Shown piece after piece: positions 43,020 to 55,171 of a DNA stretch of 64,000 bases. Origin of the DNA: Platycnemis pennipes (taxonomy: Eukaryota; Arthropoda; Insecta; Odonata; Platycnemididae); NCBI GenBank assembly GCA_933228895.1, contig CAKOGI010000039.1:1-64000 (forward strand), written 5' to 3'. Position 1 is the first letter of the stretch, and every line of letters begins with the position of its first letter. Below the pieces are notes generated by a model. That model worked only from the letters and a program-made list of their open reading frames with translations. It ran no database searches and was not told the DNA's origin. Made by a program: the position numbers and the translations under genes.

Positions 43020-43094
43020 TCACCCCCTGCCACACACCCTCGCGGTGGCTTGCAGGGTATCGTGTAGATGTAGATGTAGATGTAGATGTAGTTC
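43020..43094 (+). promoter_or_regulatory. Family A/B 3' terminal hairpin and (GTAGAT)n tail
   Basis: CCCCCTGCCACACACCCTCG, then CGGTGGCTTGCAGGGTATCG, then GTAGAT repeats. CCCTGC pairs with GCAGGG and the inner CAC with GTG. The same end occurs at 25315, 43430, 45318, 48935 and 60150 (plus) and at 23865, 49525, 51755, 55190 and 60230 (minus). It is the probable RT recognition site. Confidence 0.75.
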
Positions 43095-43107
43095 CACATA
43101 CCCTACC

Positions 43108-43297
43108 TGGGGTCAAACGTGACCCCAAGCAAGAAAATATTTTTTTTAGGGCGTATTGTCAGAAATATTTTTAAAATGAAAAATGGAGTCGATACAAAAA
43201 TGTTTTATCGGAGAATTCCTAAAATATGATGCATAAAGCTGTAAAAATGAATGAGTTATTCAACTTTTTATGTGAGCTGGGGTCAAAAAAGACCCCA
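43108..43297. repeat. Right subterminal palindromes of the TTAA element
   Basis: TGGGGTCAAACGTGACCCCA (43108-43127) and TGGGGTCAAAAAAGACCCCA (43278-43297), the same palindrome as at 37970. Confidence 0.7.
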
Positions 43298-43316
43298 GGT
43301 AGGTAGGGAGGGTTAA

Positions 43317-43487
43317 TAAAAGAGCGTATTATGCTAGAATCAAGTTGCATGAGACAATATAGTTGCTGGTTTGCATGTTGGTGGTGCATGCTTGGAGAAA
43401 TGTTGGTGGTGCATGCTTGGAGATCTTCACCCCATGCCACACACCCTTGGGGTGGCTTGCAGGGTATCGTGCAGATGTAGATGTAGA
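43317..43487 (+). pseudogene. CR1-like family A fragment, right half and tail
   Basis: It continues the copy at 37572-37928: GCGTATTATGCTAG, then an internal deletion to CAAGTTGCATGAGAC, a short local duplication (GAGAAATGTTGGTGGTGCAT), the hairpin and a (GTAGAT)-like tail at 43470-43487. Confidence 0.8.
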
Positions 43488-43491
43488 TGAG

Positions 43492-43800
43492 CTGTGACTA
43501 CTTTATGGCCACTAATGCCTTTCTCGGTTACTACTTTTACAACATGTTCTGGTACATTTGCCGCTAATAAATAGGGACTATTATTTCCTCTGGTGGATGC
43601 TGTTGCCAATTGATGCATTTAGTGTGTTGTGAAGGTACACAATAATGGAAATGATTTTGGAAAAAATACATTATTTGCGATTTCGTTTGATAACCAACTT
43701 TCTGACCCTATAATTACATCCGCATCGGTGCCTTTAATGAAATGGTAGCATTAAACTACCTTATTTTTATATTACGGCAGTTTATTATCACCAAATATAT
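43492..43800 (-). pseudogene. CR1-like endonuclease fragment
   Basis: The minus strand reads VIIGSESWLSNEIAN, then a deletion, then RGNNSPYLLAANVPEHVVKV and GISGHKVV. This is the EN domain of an A/B relative, with the SDH motif mutated to SGH. It abuts the tail of the previous copy directly. Confidence 0.7.
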
Positions 43801-44500
43801 TATTTCACCTTTTACCAACTTCTCTGGTCGTTGACAGTAACCTCCATTAGCCGTCTTAGGAAAACTAATTACCAATAAAATGTCATTAATGAAAAATTAC
43901 TTCTGAAATTCCTCATATTTCCCGTGACTCATGTGAAAGCCTCCATCATCTAGCCATTTCACAACGTGGAATGGAATAAGATGTTCAAGATACTGAAAGC
44001 AGTTGGGAGGGACTACAACGACAAATAAATACTCTGTCGCCTCCGCAAGAATCGGGTCACAACAGTCGAATGAATGATGGAAGGAAAATAGAAGCCAAAA
44101 CAAATGAGGAGTTACACAAGGATAGAACCTCTCGCCATTATTATTTAATATAATATGTAACTAAAAGAATCAAAACGAGAAGCAGAAGAAATTGGTACAA
44201 AAGCAGTCAAGGTTAATGTTGTTGAAATAAACATGCTTCCGGTTCGCAGATGCCTATCGCAGTTCCAATAGAAAGGCAAGTGGACCTGTAAACATCTTGT
44301 AATATTATGGACCTAGTAATTTAGGAAAATAATATGAGAATCAACAAAAGAAAGGAGCGAGGCACTCTATGGATCAGAGACATGGAGCATCGAACATTGA
44401 GATCCCAGAATAAGACTCGCATGGTCTGTCTTTTCCCGCCCTCTTTTTCGAAACTCGCCCTCTCAGGTAGCAACGTTGCCACATCCCATCCGCTTTTTAC
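43801..44500. other. No recognisable feature
   Basis: No supported coding frame. The frames at 43897 and 44334 lack motifs. Confidence 0.5.
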
Positions 44501-45225
44501 GCGAAAATTAGGAAAAGCCTTAATTTTCATCATAGAGCGTCAATCAAAAAACGTTTTTCGACGTCTTGGAATGAATGATACTATGAAGAAGATAAATTGT
44601 TGATACGTTCCAAAGTTTATAACTTCGAAAAACCATGTCCAGTGGTCAAATTCCCCGAGGACCCCACCCGCTGGGAAAGGTCTACCTTAGCTGAGCTCAC
44701 GGGATGGGCGAGGGTGGACCCTCTAATGACCTCCGTCCCACTAGCTACCTGCTCGACGGCCCCGCTAAACTACCATTAACCCACTCGTCCCCTTGACAAC
44801 CTCCCTTCCACCCTGGTCATCGTCACCGGATATGATAGTAGGATATTAAATGTAAATGCGAAGGCATCGCAGTTGATTTGTGAAGCCAGCTGCCATCTTA
44901 GTAGGTACGTATTTTATTTATTTATTTACGCGAAAAATAGGAAAATCCTTAATGTTCATCGCAGAGCGTCAATCAAAACATTTTTTTCGACGCCTTGGAA
45001 TGAACGATAAAATGAAGAAGATAAATTGTTGATACGTTTCAAAGAGTATAACTACGAAAACCCATGTCAAGTGGTCAATTTCCCCGAGGCCCCACCCGCT
45101 GGGAAAGGTCTACCTTCGCGGAGCTCCCGGGATGGGCGAGGCTCGATTTTCGCAGAGACCGAGGGTGGACCCCTCTAATGACCTCCGTCCCACTAGCTAC
45201 CTGAGCGACGGTCCCGCTAAACTAC
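44501..45225 (+). repeat. Diverged ~280-bp direct duplication
   Basis: 44501-44780 and 44932-45225 share, in order, CATCATAGAGCGTCAATCAA-type, AAGATAAATTGTTGATACGT, CCACCCGCTGGGAAAGGTCT and GACCTCCGTCCCACTAGCTA stretches. Confidence 0.75.
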
Positions 45226-45239
45226 CATTAACCGAATTT

Positions 45240-45376
45240 AATAGCATTATAATATGCAATAGTTTAAAAGCTTACATATCCTTTATGCCCCTTATATTTG
45301 CCCATGTTTGGTGAGCAATCACCCCCTGCCACACACCCTTGTGGGGGCTTGCAGGGTATTATGTAGATGTAGATGT
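45240..45376 (+). pseudogene. CR1-like 3' end fragment (B type)
   Basis: Only the last ~130 bp are present: TTTGGTGAGCAATCACCCCC, the hairpin GTGGGGGCTTGCAGGG and two GTAGAT units. Confidence 0.7.
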
Positions 45377-46330
45377 ATTTAGGGAAGTTATGCAAAGTGC
45401 TAGGCAGCGATGCCCAGGCATGTAATGGTATATACATTTTATTTTTTTATATCTTTCCTGGAGGGGCAGAAACTATGAGCTTCATGCAGTGCTATAGACA
45501 AATGTCTGTTACGTTTCCTCCGCAAGTTAGAAGGAATTCGTAAGCACGGTTATTTACAATTGTCAATCGAAATTTGCAAAAGTTGAAATATATATAATTG
45601 AGTAGCTGAACTTTTGTATTTGTATGTGGGACTGTTTATGTTTAATAGAACGGCAGTGGGAAATCTTATTATTAACAATATGAGCTATTTTACCAGTTGT
45701 TTAGCTTTGTTTTATAAAATAACACAATTTAATTGTAGTTATAAAACCTCAATAGATTGGTAGGCTGTTTATCCGCATGTATTAATTTTAAAAATAATTA
45801 CGGCTCAAACTATACAACATGTTAGTTATGTAGAAATGACAATGAAGATTAATCGTTGCTAGTATGAAAAACAGTTATGTGATAATTTTGTGGGTAATAA
45901 TTGTTTAACTGACAAAAATTGGTACCTTTTCTCGTATGTAAATATGTATTCGATGTCCTTTCTTCCGAATATGCAGTTGGATAAGTTAATATTGACCTTT
46001 ATTTGTCAACAAGATGTGTGAAATTTTCCATATTCAGTGTAATGGCAATAAAATATACAATGGTTTAAATGCTTACATGTACATTTATTTTTTGACCCTG
46101 AAATTTTGGGAAGGCAGGCAAAATTAAAGCCAGCTTGTCATAGGTGAATTTTTCAACGTTACAATCTCTCGTAAACGGTAACACGTGATGCAAATCGGCT
46201 TTGGGGTTGTCATTTTCCCATCAAATGATGGCGTTCTGGCAGATTTGGTGAAAATCGATTACCATAAGGACAATCACCAGTCGTCACCAGATGTGTTAGA
46301 TACACAAATCAGGGCCGAACAGGTAAACAC
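45377..46330. other. No recognisable feature
   Basis: AT-rich spacer without a supported gene. Confidence 0.5.
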
Positions 46331-46556
46331 GTGTTAAAAATATTTTGCGGACCCCAACCTACTATGGTAGACTGGACCATAATTACAAAATTAGAGAAAT
46401 TGATTGCCGAACTGACAGATTCAAAATGTCCTTTTTTCCTCGTACTATTAGGGATATGAATAACGGTAAATATATCCAGTACGAGTGTAGCAATGGATAA
46501 CATTGGAAGCTGCATGTTGGTGTAAGGACTTAATGCCTATCCAACTCATCATAGCT
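46331..46556 (+). pseudogene. CR1-like family B C-terminal fragment
   Basis: It starts at the equivalent of VKNILRTPTYYGRLDHN and continues through the stop and ~60 bp of 3' UTR (GGAAGCTGCATGTTGGTGTA). It closely resembles 24970-25165 and is directly joined to a minus-strand family A copy. Confidence 0.75.
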
Positions 46557-46557
46557 C

Positions 46558-48236
46558 TTTTTTTCATTCCTCGCTTTCTCTTCGCTCGGTCGCATATTTC
46601 CCTAATGTGTCTTCCCCACCACAAACCCTTAGTAATTGTTACATCTAAATATCTTATGGTTTCATCGTTTTCGATCTTCGTGTTATTAATTTTAAAGGTA
46701 CGCTCTATCGAATTATTCCTCCTCCAAAAATTGATAGCTACACACATTTTAAGGTTAAGTTCCAACTACCATTGGTCGCAACACTACTGAATTGCATCTA
46801 AATCCTTGTTAAGCAATTTACTTTCTTCTTCTTTTGATATACCCCTATACACTACCGCATCAACTGCAAAAAGTCTAAGCTTACTACTAACTACGGTACC
46901 AAAATCGTTTAAGTATAAAAGAAATAGAAGCGGATCTACTACCCTGTGGTACTACCGATGTGACTTTGATTGTGTCCGACATGATACCATCTATGACAAC
47001 CCTCTGCTCTCGCTCACTTAAGAATTGTTTTACCCAACATACAACGTCTTTATTTATACCAAAACTCTCTAACTTCAAGATTAATTTGTCATGAGGAACT
47101 TTATCGAAAGCCTTTTTAAAATCTAAATATATGGCATCAACTTCAGTACTGCTTTCACCGTGGACTAAAATATCGTGTACGAATAAAGCTAATTGTGTCT
47201 CGCAAGATCTACCTTTCCGGAACCCATGTTGTCTGTTTATGACTACTTCCTGACTATCCAAATGCCCCATGATCGAACTGACTACAATGTGCTCAAATAT
47301 CTTACAAGAGATTGACGTGAGTGAAATCGGTCTGTAGTTACTAGGTTCTTCCCTATCACCGCTTTTAAATATAGGTGTAATGCTAGCTACTTTCCAATCC
47401 TTGGGTACTGTGTGGTTCTTTAGTGTGTTTTTAATATTATTTCCATATCGGGGGCTATTTAAGAGGCTAATGTTTTATATACTCTGGAAGGAATTTGATC
47501 GGGAACTTGTGATTTGTTTTTACTAATGCTTTTTAACTGCAGCTCTATTCCGCGACATGAAATTTTTATTTCGGGCATTTGCTCACTGACAGTGTACGGC
47601 GGGGGTCCACTGCGTTGTGTGACGATGAGTTGAATACGCTTTGGAAAAAGATGTTTAAAGTATTGGCTTTTTATACACTGCTGGTGACTCTAATTCCTTT
47701 ATCGTTTTTAAGTGTGTGCACTGTCGAATTATTTCCCTCAAGCTCTCTCACATATGACCAAAACGCTTTAGGATTGCTATCTAAATATTCTCCTAACATC
47801 TTGCTCTTGAAATGTGACAAGGATTTCCGGCATGATTTCCTTTCTAATGCTCTCGATTTTTTATAGATTTGAAATACCTTGCTCATTTTTTTCCTCTACC
47901 GATAGACCCCGTCTGGCATTTTTCATCTTAGCGTGGCATACCCTTTGTCGCTTTAGTGATTTCCTAACCTCCGCGTTATACCACCTTGGCTCGGTATTAT
48001 CACTAATAAATTTACTTAGTATGTATTTGTTAACGATGTAACGGGTGATCTCAAGAAATTCTCTCCACTAATCCTCTGTATTTAATCCTTTGCTTTGTTC
48101 GCTAAATAAATTAAACGATTCCCTTGGTTCCTCTTTCATACTGTCGTAATTAGCCTTGCCAAATAAGTATACCCTCCTCCTTGGTTTATAATGTCTTTCA
48201 ACGCCTACAATAAATATCGCATGCACTATTTTATGA
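46558..48236 (-). pseudogene. CR1-like family A copy, truncated at both ends
   Basis: The minus strand reads from VHAIFIVGVERHYKPRRRVY (end of EN) through the RT to HIREICDRAKRKRG, where it stops without a 3' end. Frameshifts occur near 46920, 47500 and 47880; the FADD box region reads FAVDAVV. The missing 3' end suggests deletion or rearrangement, because target-primed insertion normally preserves it. Confidence 0.85.
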
Positions 48237-49519
48237 CAATATTTTGTTCTCCTTGGCAACGGAACTTGTGACGGAACGTGCTAACAAGCCTATTTACTAA
48301 TTTATTTTAGGAATGTACGTTACCATGATCCTTCTTATAACTTTCATCTAATTTAAAAATTTCATTGGTTATTGACATGGTGTAATTAATAACAATGCTT
48401 ACAAATGGTAGCAGCGCCATTGCTGCCAAAAATTTTCCAAAAATATGAATAATAATAAAATCAAAACAAAGGGTTGTAAGGGAATCTACGGAAATTTTCA
48501 AGGGAATAGTTCACAACTAAGTAATAAAATATTTAACTTATTTTAGCATACGTATTAGCGGGATTGAGCATGTATTCTCATTTTGTAAAATGAACGTGGC
48601 AACAACACGTCGGTCATGTTTCGAAGTGAAAATGAGTTAAAAGAGCTTGTAAAAGAAAGAATGCATCTACAACGCGCAATATAATAGCATACTCATACAA
48701 TTAGTGTGTACTATGCTTCATCACACTATAGATGAAGTTCCACATAGGTGTTTTTCTGGATCGGTATTTATTCATTAAACAACATAGCTCTTTTACGGGA
48801 GTTTGAATGCGGAGTCACGGTGGAACCTCCTAAAACGTGCTTAAGTTAATATCGCGCTAATTTTTTTCTTTCACCCGGCTCAATACGTGTTTCCTTGGGA
48901 GACATAAAAAGGCACTATATGCTAATTTTCCCCCTGCCACACAACTTTAAGGTGTCTTGCAGGGTATTATGTAGATGTAATTTACGTTAATTTCATTCTA
49001 AATCTAAGGAGATCACTGTGAAAGAACTACAACAAAAGAAAGAAACAGAAGCAATTTGTACTTACGATATATAAACCGGAGTCACAGGTATTGGACCGCG
49101 CAGAAGTAATGGACCTGCCAAGTGATGATCTCTCCACAGGAATTCAGAAGACAGTTGAGGGCTTAGCTCCGCATTACACGACCGCCTCGATCAACCACCG
49201 AATGCAGAATGACGAAATGAGAGACGCGACCGTTATAAATGATCCCAGGTCCGCTGGGTGGCAGCGCGCTCGAAGCGCTCGTAACTTCCCCTCCCCACCT
49301 CTAAAAATCCCCTCCCCTCTGTGTGACGTCACATCTACTGCTTCCAATCACATTCATCTACATGCACATTATACACTGCAGGCAACCATAAAAATGTGTG
49401 ACAGGTAGTGAATTGACAGCAAACTTGCTTAAAAAATGTGTAAAGAGGATTATATTAGTCTAAACATTACAATTAAAAAAATAAAAATTGAAAAAAGCAT
49501 GCTTAGACATGTCATTAGT
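48237..49519. other. Mostly featureless; one 3'-end relic at 48925-48978
   Basis: The only identified element is CCCCTGCCACACAACTTTAA followed by GTCTTGCAGGGTATTATGTAG, a lone CR1-like 3' end. A possible inverted, degraded one lies at 49350-49405. The frame at 49091-49408 has no motif. Confidence 0.5.
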
Positions 49520-49770
49520 TGTGTTACATCTACGCGATACCTTGCAAGGCACCGCGAGGGTGTTTGGCAGGGGGTGAAGATCGACAAGCATGCACTATGC
49601 AAGCAAGCAACTATAGGTTCTCATGCAAATAGGTTGTTAGTAACTATCTATAGTAATTTAGGGATAAATACATGCATCATGCACTACAAACTACTCTAAA
49701 ATATTACCTCTAACTATCCCTTTGCTATGCTACCTTTTGTGTTCTCTTATAGTGCGAGAGAAAAATGACG
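49520..49770 (-). pseudogene. CR1-like family A 3' end only
   Basis: Tail remnant (ACATCTACGCGATACC), hairpin, 3' UTR and the last few codons on the minus strand, stopping at about 49770. It is a strongly 5'-truncated insertion. Confidence 0.8.
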
Positions 49771-49887
49771 GTGTTAGCTTAAAGTTCAATTACAAACATT
49801 GAACTAAGTATGTTATCTGTTGGTAAACTTGTATTTATGCTATTAGATATATTACAGATAAAATAAACCTCAGAACGAAATAAAAAA

Positions 49888-51332
49888 ATTCCTGACCTAA
49901 CACGTCGTACCTATGGATTTGAAAGCAGCCGATGGAACACCCATTTCAAAAAGTGGTGATAGGGAGCAGCCATCTAACTACGGACCTATATCCCTCACAT
50001 CCATTTTATGCAAAATCCTGGAACATATAATTGTCAGTTCAGTCATGGGACACCTAGATAACCAGAATTTATTGTCCAATGTCCAGCATGGCTTCCGAAA
50101 GAGCAGATCGTGTGAAACCCAACTTGCTCTCTTTTCCCACGATATTTTAGTTTCTGGCGAAAATAATATTCCAGTGGATGCTATATTTCTCGACTTCAAG
50201 AAGGCTTTTGACAAGGTTTCTCACAGCAAACTAATTTTGAAGTTAAAATCTTATGGGTTAGACAGTAACATTATATCATGGATTAATGATTTTCTGCATG
50301 ATCGGGTTCAAAGGGTTGTTTTGGACGGTGTTTCACCACCGGCAATTAAAGTCACTTCGGGTGTCCCACAAGGTAGTGTGATAGGTCCACTCCTATTCCT
50401 TTTGTATATTAATGATATACAAAAGGTGGTAAAAAGTAAGCTTCGTCTATTTGCCGATGACGCAGTAGTGTACAGGGAAATTCTATGCCCGAACGATAAA
50501 GAATATTTAAATATTGACCTACAAGCAATTGAAACTTGGTGTGATACATGGCAGTTAGAATTAAACTTTAAGAAATGTCTTGTAATGAATTTTTGGAAAA
50601 AGAATAGCTCTCCTCCTACCACTTACAAAATAAGAAATAATGAATTAACAAACGTGGAATCCATTAAATATCTTGGAATAAGACTGACAAATGATCTTTC
50701 CTGGGGTAAACACATTCGTGAAATAATGGGTCAAGCGAATCGTAAGCTGGGTTTCATTAAAAGAGTATTGGGTAAATGTGACGATCATGTACGAGAAATC
50801 AGCTACTTCTCCCTTGTTAGATCTCATTTGGAATATGCTGCCAGTGTATGGGATCCCTACGAAATCGGTCTAAGTAATGAACTTGAACGTGTGCAGCGAA
50901 GATCGGCAAGATTTGTAAAGGGAAGATACGATAATTATATTAGCGTAACCAGTCTATCAAATGAATTGAAATGGGAATCATTGTCAGATCGCAGGTTGAA
51001 ATTTAGACTTAATCTCTTCCACAAATTCCAAGGCACTATTTTCAGTGATGATGTTAAAAATATTTTACGAACCCCAACTTACTATGGCAGACTGGACCAT
51101 AATCATAAAGTTAGAGAAATTGATTGCCGAAATGACCGATTCAAAATGTCCTTTTTCCCTCGCACAATAAGAGATACGAATAACGGTAAATATGTCCTAT
51201 CGGAGAGTAACAATGAATAGCATTGGTAGCTGCATGTTGGTATGAGTACTTAAAGCTAACCCTACTAACAGAATGTTTTTGCATGTTTTCTTTGCAATTT
51301 CTATCTTTTTAAATAGTGTAGTTCTGACTACT
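49888..51332 (+). pseudogene. CR1-like family B copy 1 (RT domain)
   Basis: The open frame 49913-51220 (435 codons) begins inside the RT at LKAADGTPISKSGDREQPSN. It includes HGFRKSRSCETQLALF, DFKKAFDKVSH, SGVPQGSVIGPLLF and FADDAVV, and ends NNGKYVLSESNNE. It is 5'-truncated before RT motif 1, and its 3' UTR is cut at about 51332. It is nearly identical to 53680-55100, so the two are recent relatives. The EN domain is absent, so it cannot move on its own. Confidence 0.85.
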
Positions 51333-51333
51333 A

Positions 51334-51747
51334 TATATGGACGGTGTTTCCTCACCGGCAATTAAAGTCACTACGGGTTTCCCACAAGGTAGTGTGACAG
51401 GTCCACTCCTATTCCTTTTGTACGTTAATGATATCCACAAGGTGGTAAAAAGTAACCTTTGTCCTTTTGCCGATGACGCTGTAGTACGCAGGGAAATTCT
51501 CAACCCATATGATATGCCCACTGCTGAGCGTAATGTAATTATTAAAAATTATAAAATTTCAAAATCCACTGCAAAGTCAGCCGTTAGTAATGCATTAGCA
51601 GAATTCAAAAGAAAAACACTTGGGGAACAATTGAAAGAAAATCCAAAAGTCTTCTGGTCGTACGTAAGAGAAGTGCAAGGCCATAAATCTGCCGTCTCAA
51701 TCACACTCAATCACACTGACCGCCTATATAACCGGCCGGTTGTGCAA
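51334..51747 (+). pseudogene. CR1-like family B pieces in scrambled order
   Basis: The frame first encodes GVSSPAIKVTTGFPQGSVTG to FADDAVV (RT core), then jumps to NYKISKSTAKSAVSNALAEF and VFWSYVREVQGHKSAV, which in an intact element lies upstream of the RT. The second piece is the 5' part of the split B copy that resumes at 53343. Confidence 0.7.
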
Positions 51748-53342
51748 TCTACATCTACATCTACACGATACCCTGCAAGCCACCGCGAGGGTGTGTGGCA
51801 GGGGGTGAAGGTCACCAAGCATTCACTACTAGCATGCAAGCAAGCAACTAAAGGGTCTCATGCAACTAGATTGTTAGTATCTATAGTATTTGAGGGGTTA
51901 ATACATGCATCATGCACTACAGAATACTCTAAAATATTTCCCCTACCTATCCCTTTCCTATGCTGCCTATTCTGTTCTCTTATAGTACGGGGGAAAAATG
52001 CCATTTTGAATCTATCTGTACGACAATATATCTCTCTAATCTTATTTATCTGGTCGAATCTAGCATAATACGCTGGTGTTTTCAATATGTGCCTAACATC
52101 TTCAGTAAAGCTATCCGATTGAAATTTCTGCAATAGATTAAATCTGAACTTTAATCTACGCTCTGATAATGATTCCCACCCTAATTCTTGTATTAATTCT
52201 GATACACTACTCAACCTATCGTAACACCTTTTGACGAACCTAGCTGCTCTACGCTGCACACTGTCTAGTTCTCTCATCACACCTAATTCATTAGGATCCC
52301 ATACACTGGCTGACTACTCAAGGTGGGGCCTAACTAGTGAAAAGTAGCATCGCTCTTCTGTCTTCTCATCACATTTCCCAAGTACTCTTTTTATAAATCC
52401 TAGCTTTCTCTTCGCTCGGCCGCATATTTCCCTTATGTGTCTTCCCCACGATAAATCTTTAGTGATTGTTACACCTAAATATCTTACGGTTTCAACGTTT
52501 TCGATCTTCGTGTTATTAATTCTATAGGATCGCTCTATCGAATTATTCCTCCTCCAAAAATTGATAGCTACACACTTTTTAAGGTTGAGTTCTAACTGCC
52601 ATTTGTCGCACCACTCTTGAATTGCATCTAAATCCTTGCTAAGTGATTTCGTGTCCTCTTCGTTCGATATACCCCTGTACACCACCGCATCGTCTGCAAA
52701 AAGTCTAAGGTTACTACTAACTACGGTACCCAAATCGTTTATGTATAAAAGAAATAGAAGCGGACCTACTACGCTGCCCTGGGGAACTCCCGATGTGACT
52801 TCGATTGTGTCCGACATGATACCATCTATGACAACCCTCTGCTCTCGCCCACTTAAGAATTCTTTTACCCAACATACAACGTCTTTATTTATACCAAAAC
52901 TCTCTAACTTCAAGATTAATTTGTCATGAGGAACTTTATCGAAAGCCTTTGTAAAATCTAAAAATATCGCATCAACTCCAGTACTGCTTTCGCCGTGGAC
53001 TAAAATATCGTGTACGAATAAAGCTAATTGTGTCTCGTGAGATCTACCTTTCCGGAACCCATGCTGGCTGTTTATGAGTAATCCCTGACTATCCAAATGC
53101 CCCATGATCGAACTGACTACTATGTGCTCAAATAACTTACAAGAGATTGACGTGAGTGAAATGGGTCTGTAGTTACTAGGTTCTCTGTATCACCGCTTTT
53201 AAATATAGGTGTAATGTTAGCTACTTTCCAATCCTTGGGTACTGTGTGGTTCTTTAGTGTTTTATTGAATATTATTTATAGATAGGGGGCTATTTCAGAA
53301 GCTAATGTTTTATAAACTCTGGAAGGAATTTGATCGGGACCT
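51748..53342 (-). mobile_element. CR1-like family A copy inserted in family B copy 2
   Basis: (ATCTAC)3 tail at 51748-51768, then hairpin, 3' UTR, C-terminus (51858-52280) and RT (52314-53105), truncated within the NKSPGPDQIP box at 53342. The stop in RPHLE and the TAA replacing the glutamate before IIFNKT make it inactive. It shares the TAA with copy 55172-57592, so the two are sister copies. Confidence 0.88.
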
Positions 53343-55105
53343 GGTTCCGTCCATACCGTCCATTCACTTAAAAATGATAGAGGTGAAATGACCACAATCA
53401 CACTCGACAAAGTTAACTTGCTAAATTCCTTCTTCCAAACCGTTTTTAACCCACCTTCCGGGAATTCAACTGTCGTGTTACCTGACCTTTTTCAGCGGTT
53501 GATGCAACCAATTGACATTTCCTGTAATGGTATTGAAAAATTACTTAAAGATATAAGCCCCAACAAATCTCCTGGACCTGATCAAATTCCCTCCCGCGTA
53601 TATACAGAGTTAGCATCCGAAATTTCCCCCTACCTTGAAATAGTATTTAATAAATCCCTGACCGAACACGTCGTACCGATGGACTTGAAAGCAGCCGATG
53701 TAACACCCATTTTTAAAAGTGGCGATAGGGAGCAGCCATCTAACTACAGACCTTTATCCCTCACATCCATTTCATGCAAAGTCCTAGAACATATTATTGT
53801 CAGTTCAGTCATGGGACACCTAGATAACCAGAATTTATTGTCCAATGTCCAGCATGGCTTCCGAAAGAGCAGATCGTGTGAAACCCAACTTGCTCTCTTT
53901 TCCCACGATATTTTAGTTTCTGGCGAAAATAATATTCCAGTGGATGCTATATTTTTCGACTTCAAGAAGGCTTTTGACAAGGTTTCTCACAGCAAACTAA
54001 TTTTGAAGTTAAAATCTTATGGGTTAGACAGTAACATTATATCATGGATTAATGATTTTCTGCATGATCGGGTTCAAAGGGTTGTTTTGGACGGTGTTTC
54101 ACCACCGGCAATTAAAGTCACTTCGGGTGTCCCACAAGGTAGTGTGATAGGTCCCCTCCTATTCCTTTTGTATATTAATGATATACAAAAGGTGGTAAAA
54201 AGTAAGCTTCGTCTATTTGCCGATGACGCAGTAGTGTACAGGGAAATTCTATGCCCGAACGATAAAGAATATTTAAATATTGACCTACAAGCAATTGAAA
54301 CTTGGTGTTATACATGGCAGTTAGAATTAAACTTTAAGAAATGTCTTGTAATGATTTTTTGGAAAAAGAATAGCTCTCCTCCTACCACTTACAAAATAAG
54401 TAATAATGAATTAACAAACGTGGAATCCATTAAATATCTTGGAATAAGACTGACAAATGATCTTTCCTGGGGTAAACACAATCGTGAAATAATGGGTCAA
54501 GCGAATCGTAAGCTGGGTTTCATTAAAAGAGTATTGGGTAAATGTGACGATCATGTACGAGAAATCAGCTACTTTTCCCTTGTTAGACCTCATTTGGACT
54601 ATGCTGCCAGTGTATGGGATCCCTACGAAATCGGTCTAAGTAATGAACTTGAACGTGTGCAGCGAAGTTCGGCAAGATTTGTAAAGGGACGATACGATAA
54701 TTATATTAGCGTAACCAGTCTATCAAATGAATTGAAATGGGTATCATTGTCAGATCGCAGGTTGAAATTTAGACTTAATCTCTTCCACAAATTCCAAGGC
54801 ACTATTTTCAGTGATGATGTTAAAAATATTTTACGAACCCCAACTTACTATGGCAGACTGGACCATAATCATAAAGTTAGAGAAATTGATTGCCGAACTG
54901 ACCGATTCAAAATCTCCTTTTTCCCTCGCACAATAAGAGATACGAATAACGGTAAATATGTTCTATCGGAGAGTAGCAATGAATAGCATTGGTAGCTGCA
55001 TGTTGGTATGAGTACTTAAAGCTAACCCTACTAACAGAATGTTTTTGCATGTTTTCTTTGCAATTTCTATCTTTTTAAATAGTGTAGTTCTGACTGCTAT
55101 ATTAA
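53343..55105 (+). pseudogene. CR1-like family B copy 2, main part
   Basis: The frame 53388-54986 (532 codons; in-frame sequence continues upstream as VHSLKNDRGE) covers the pre-RT linker (LLNSFFQTVFN), NKSPGPDQIPSRVY, NYRPLSLTSISCK, DFKKAFDKVSH, SGVPQGSVIG, FADDAVV and the C-terminus to ESSNE. It is intact over this stretch. Its 5' portion is separated by the A insertion 51748-53342. Its 3' UTR is split at TTAA (55102-55105) by the piggyBac element and continues at 60108-60216. The first ATG at 53388 is not a real start. Confidence 0.88.
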
Positions 55106-55171
55106 CCCTCTCCGTCATAAACCGCTTAAAACCGCCCGGCGGAGAAGTCTCCGCTACGAACGAAATTTAAA

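Larger units (their letters stand above)
40116..43094 (+). mobile_element. CR1-like family A element, 5'-truncated, young
   Basis: The element starts abruptly at AATTTCAGTG, just before the EN domain (compare the longer copy ending at 63185). It contains one open EN-RT frame, a short 3' UTR and the terminal hairpin, and ends in four (GTAGAT) units at 43068-43094. ORF1 and the 5' UTR are absent. No clear target-site duplication is visible. It lies in the dead TTAA element 37929-43312. Confidence 0.9.
37929..43312. mobile_element. piggyBac-like element, TTAA target, TIR CCCTCSCTACCT
   Basis: TTAA at 37925-37928 and 43313-43316. The left end is CCCTCGCTACCTG and the right end, read inward, is CCCTCCCTACCTACCTGG. 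The flanks rejoin into a family A sequence (..ACATATTAA / ..GCGTATTATGCTAG), which shows insertion into that copy. It holds a decayed transposase (38360-39176, minus) and a nested family A element (40116-43094). Without the nested copy it is about 2.4 kb. Confidence 0.9.

Noticed and set aside
43060..43094. Regularly repeated GTAGAT units as a possible CRISPR or satellite array
   Set aside because: The units are 6 bp without spacers and always follow the CR1-like hairpin. They are the retrotransposon tail.
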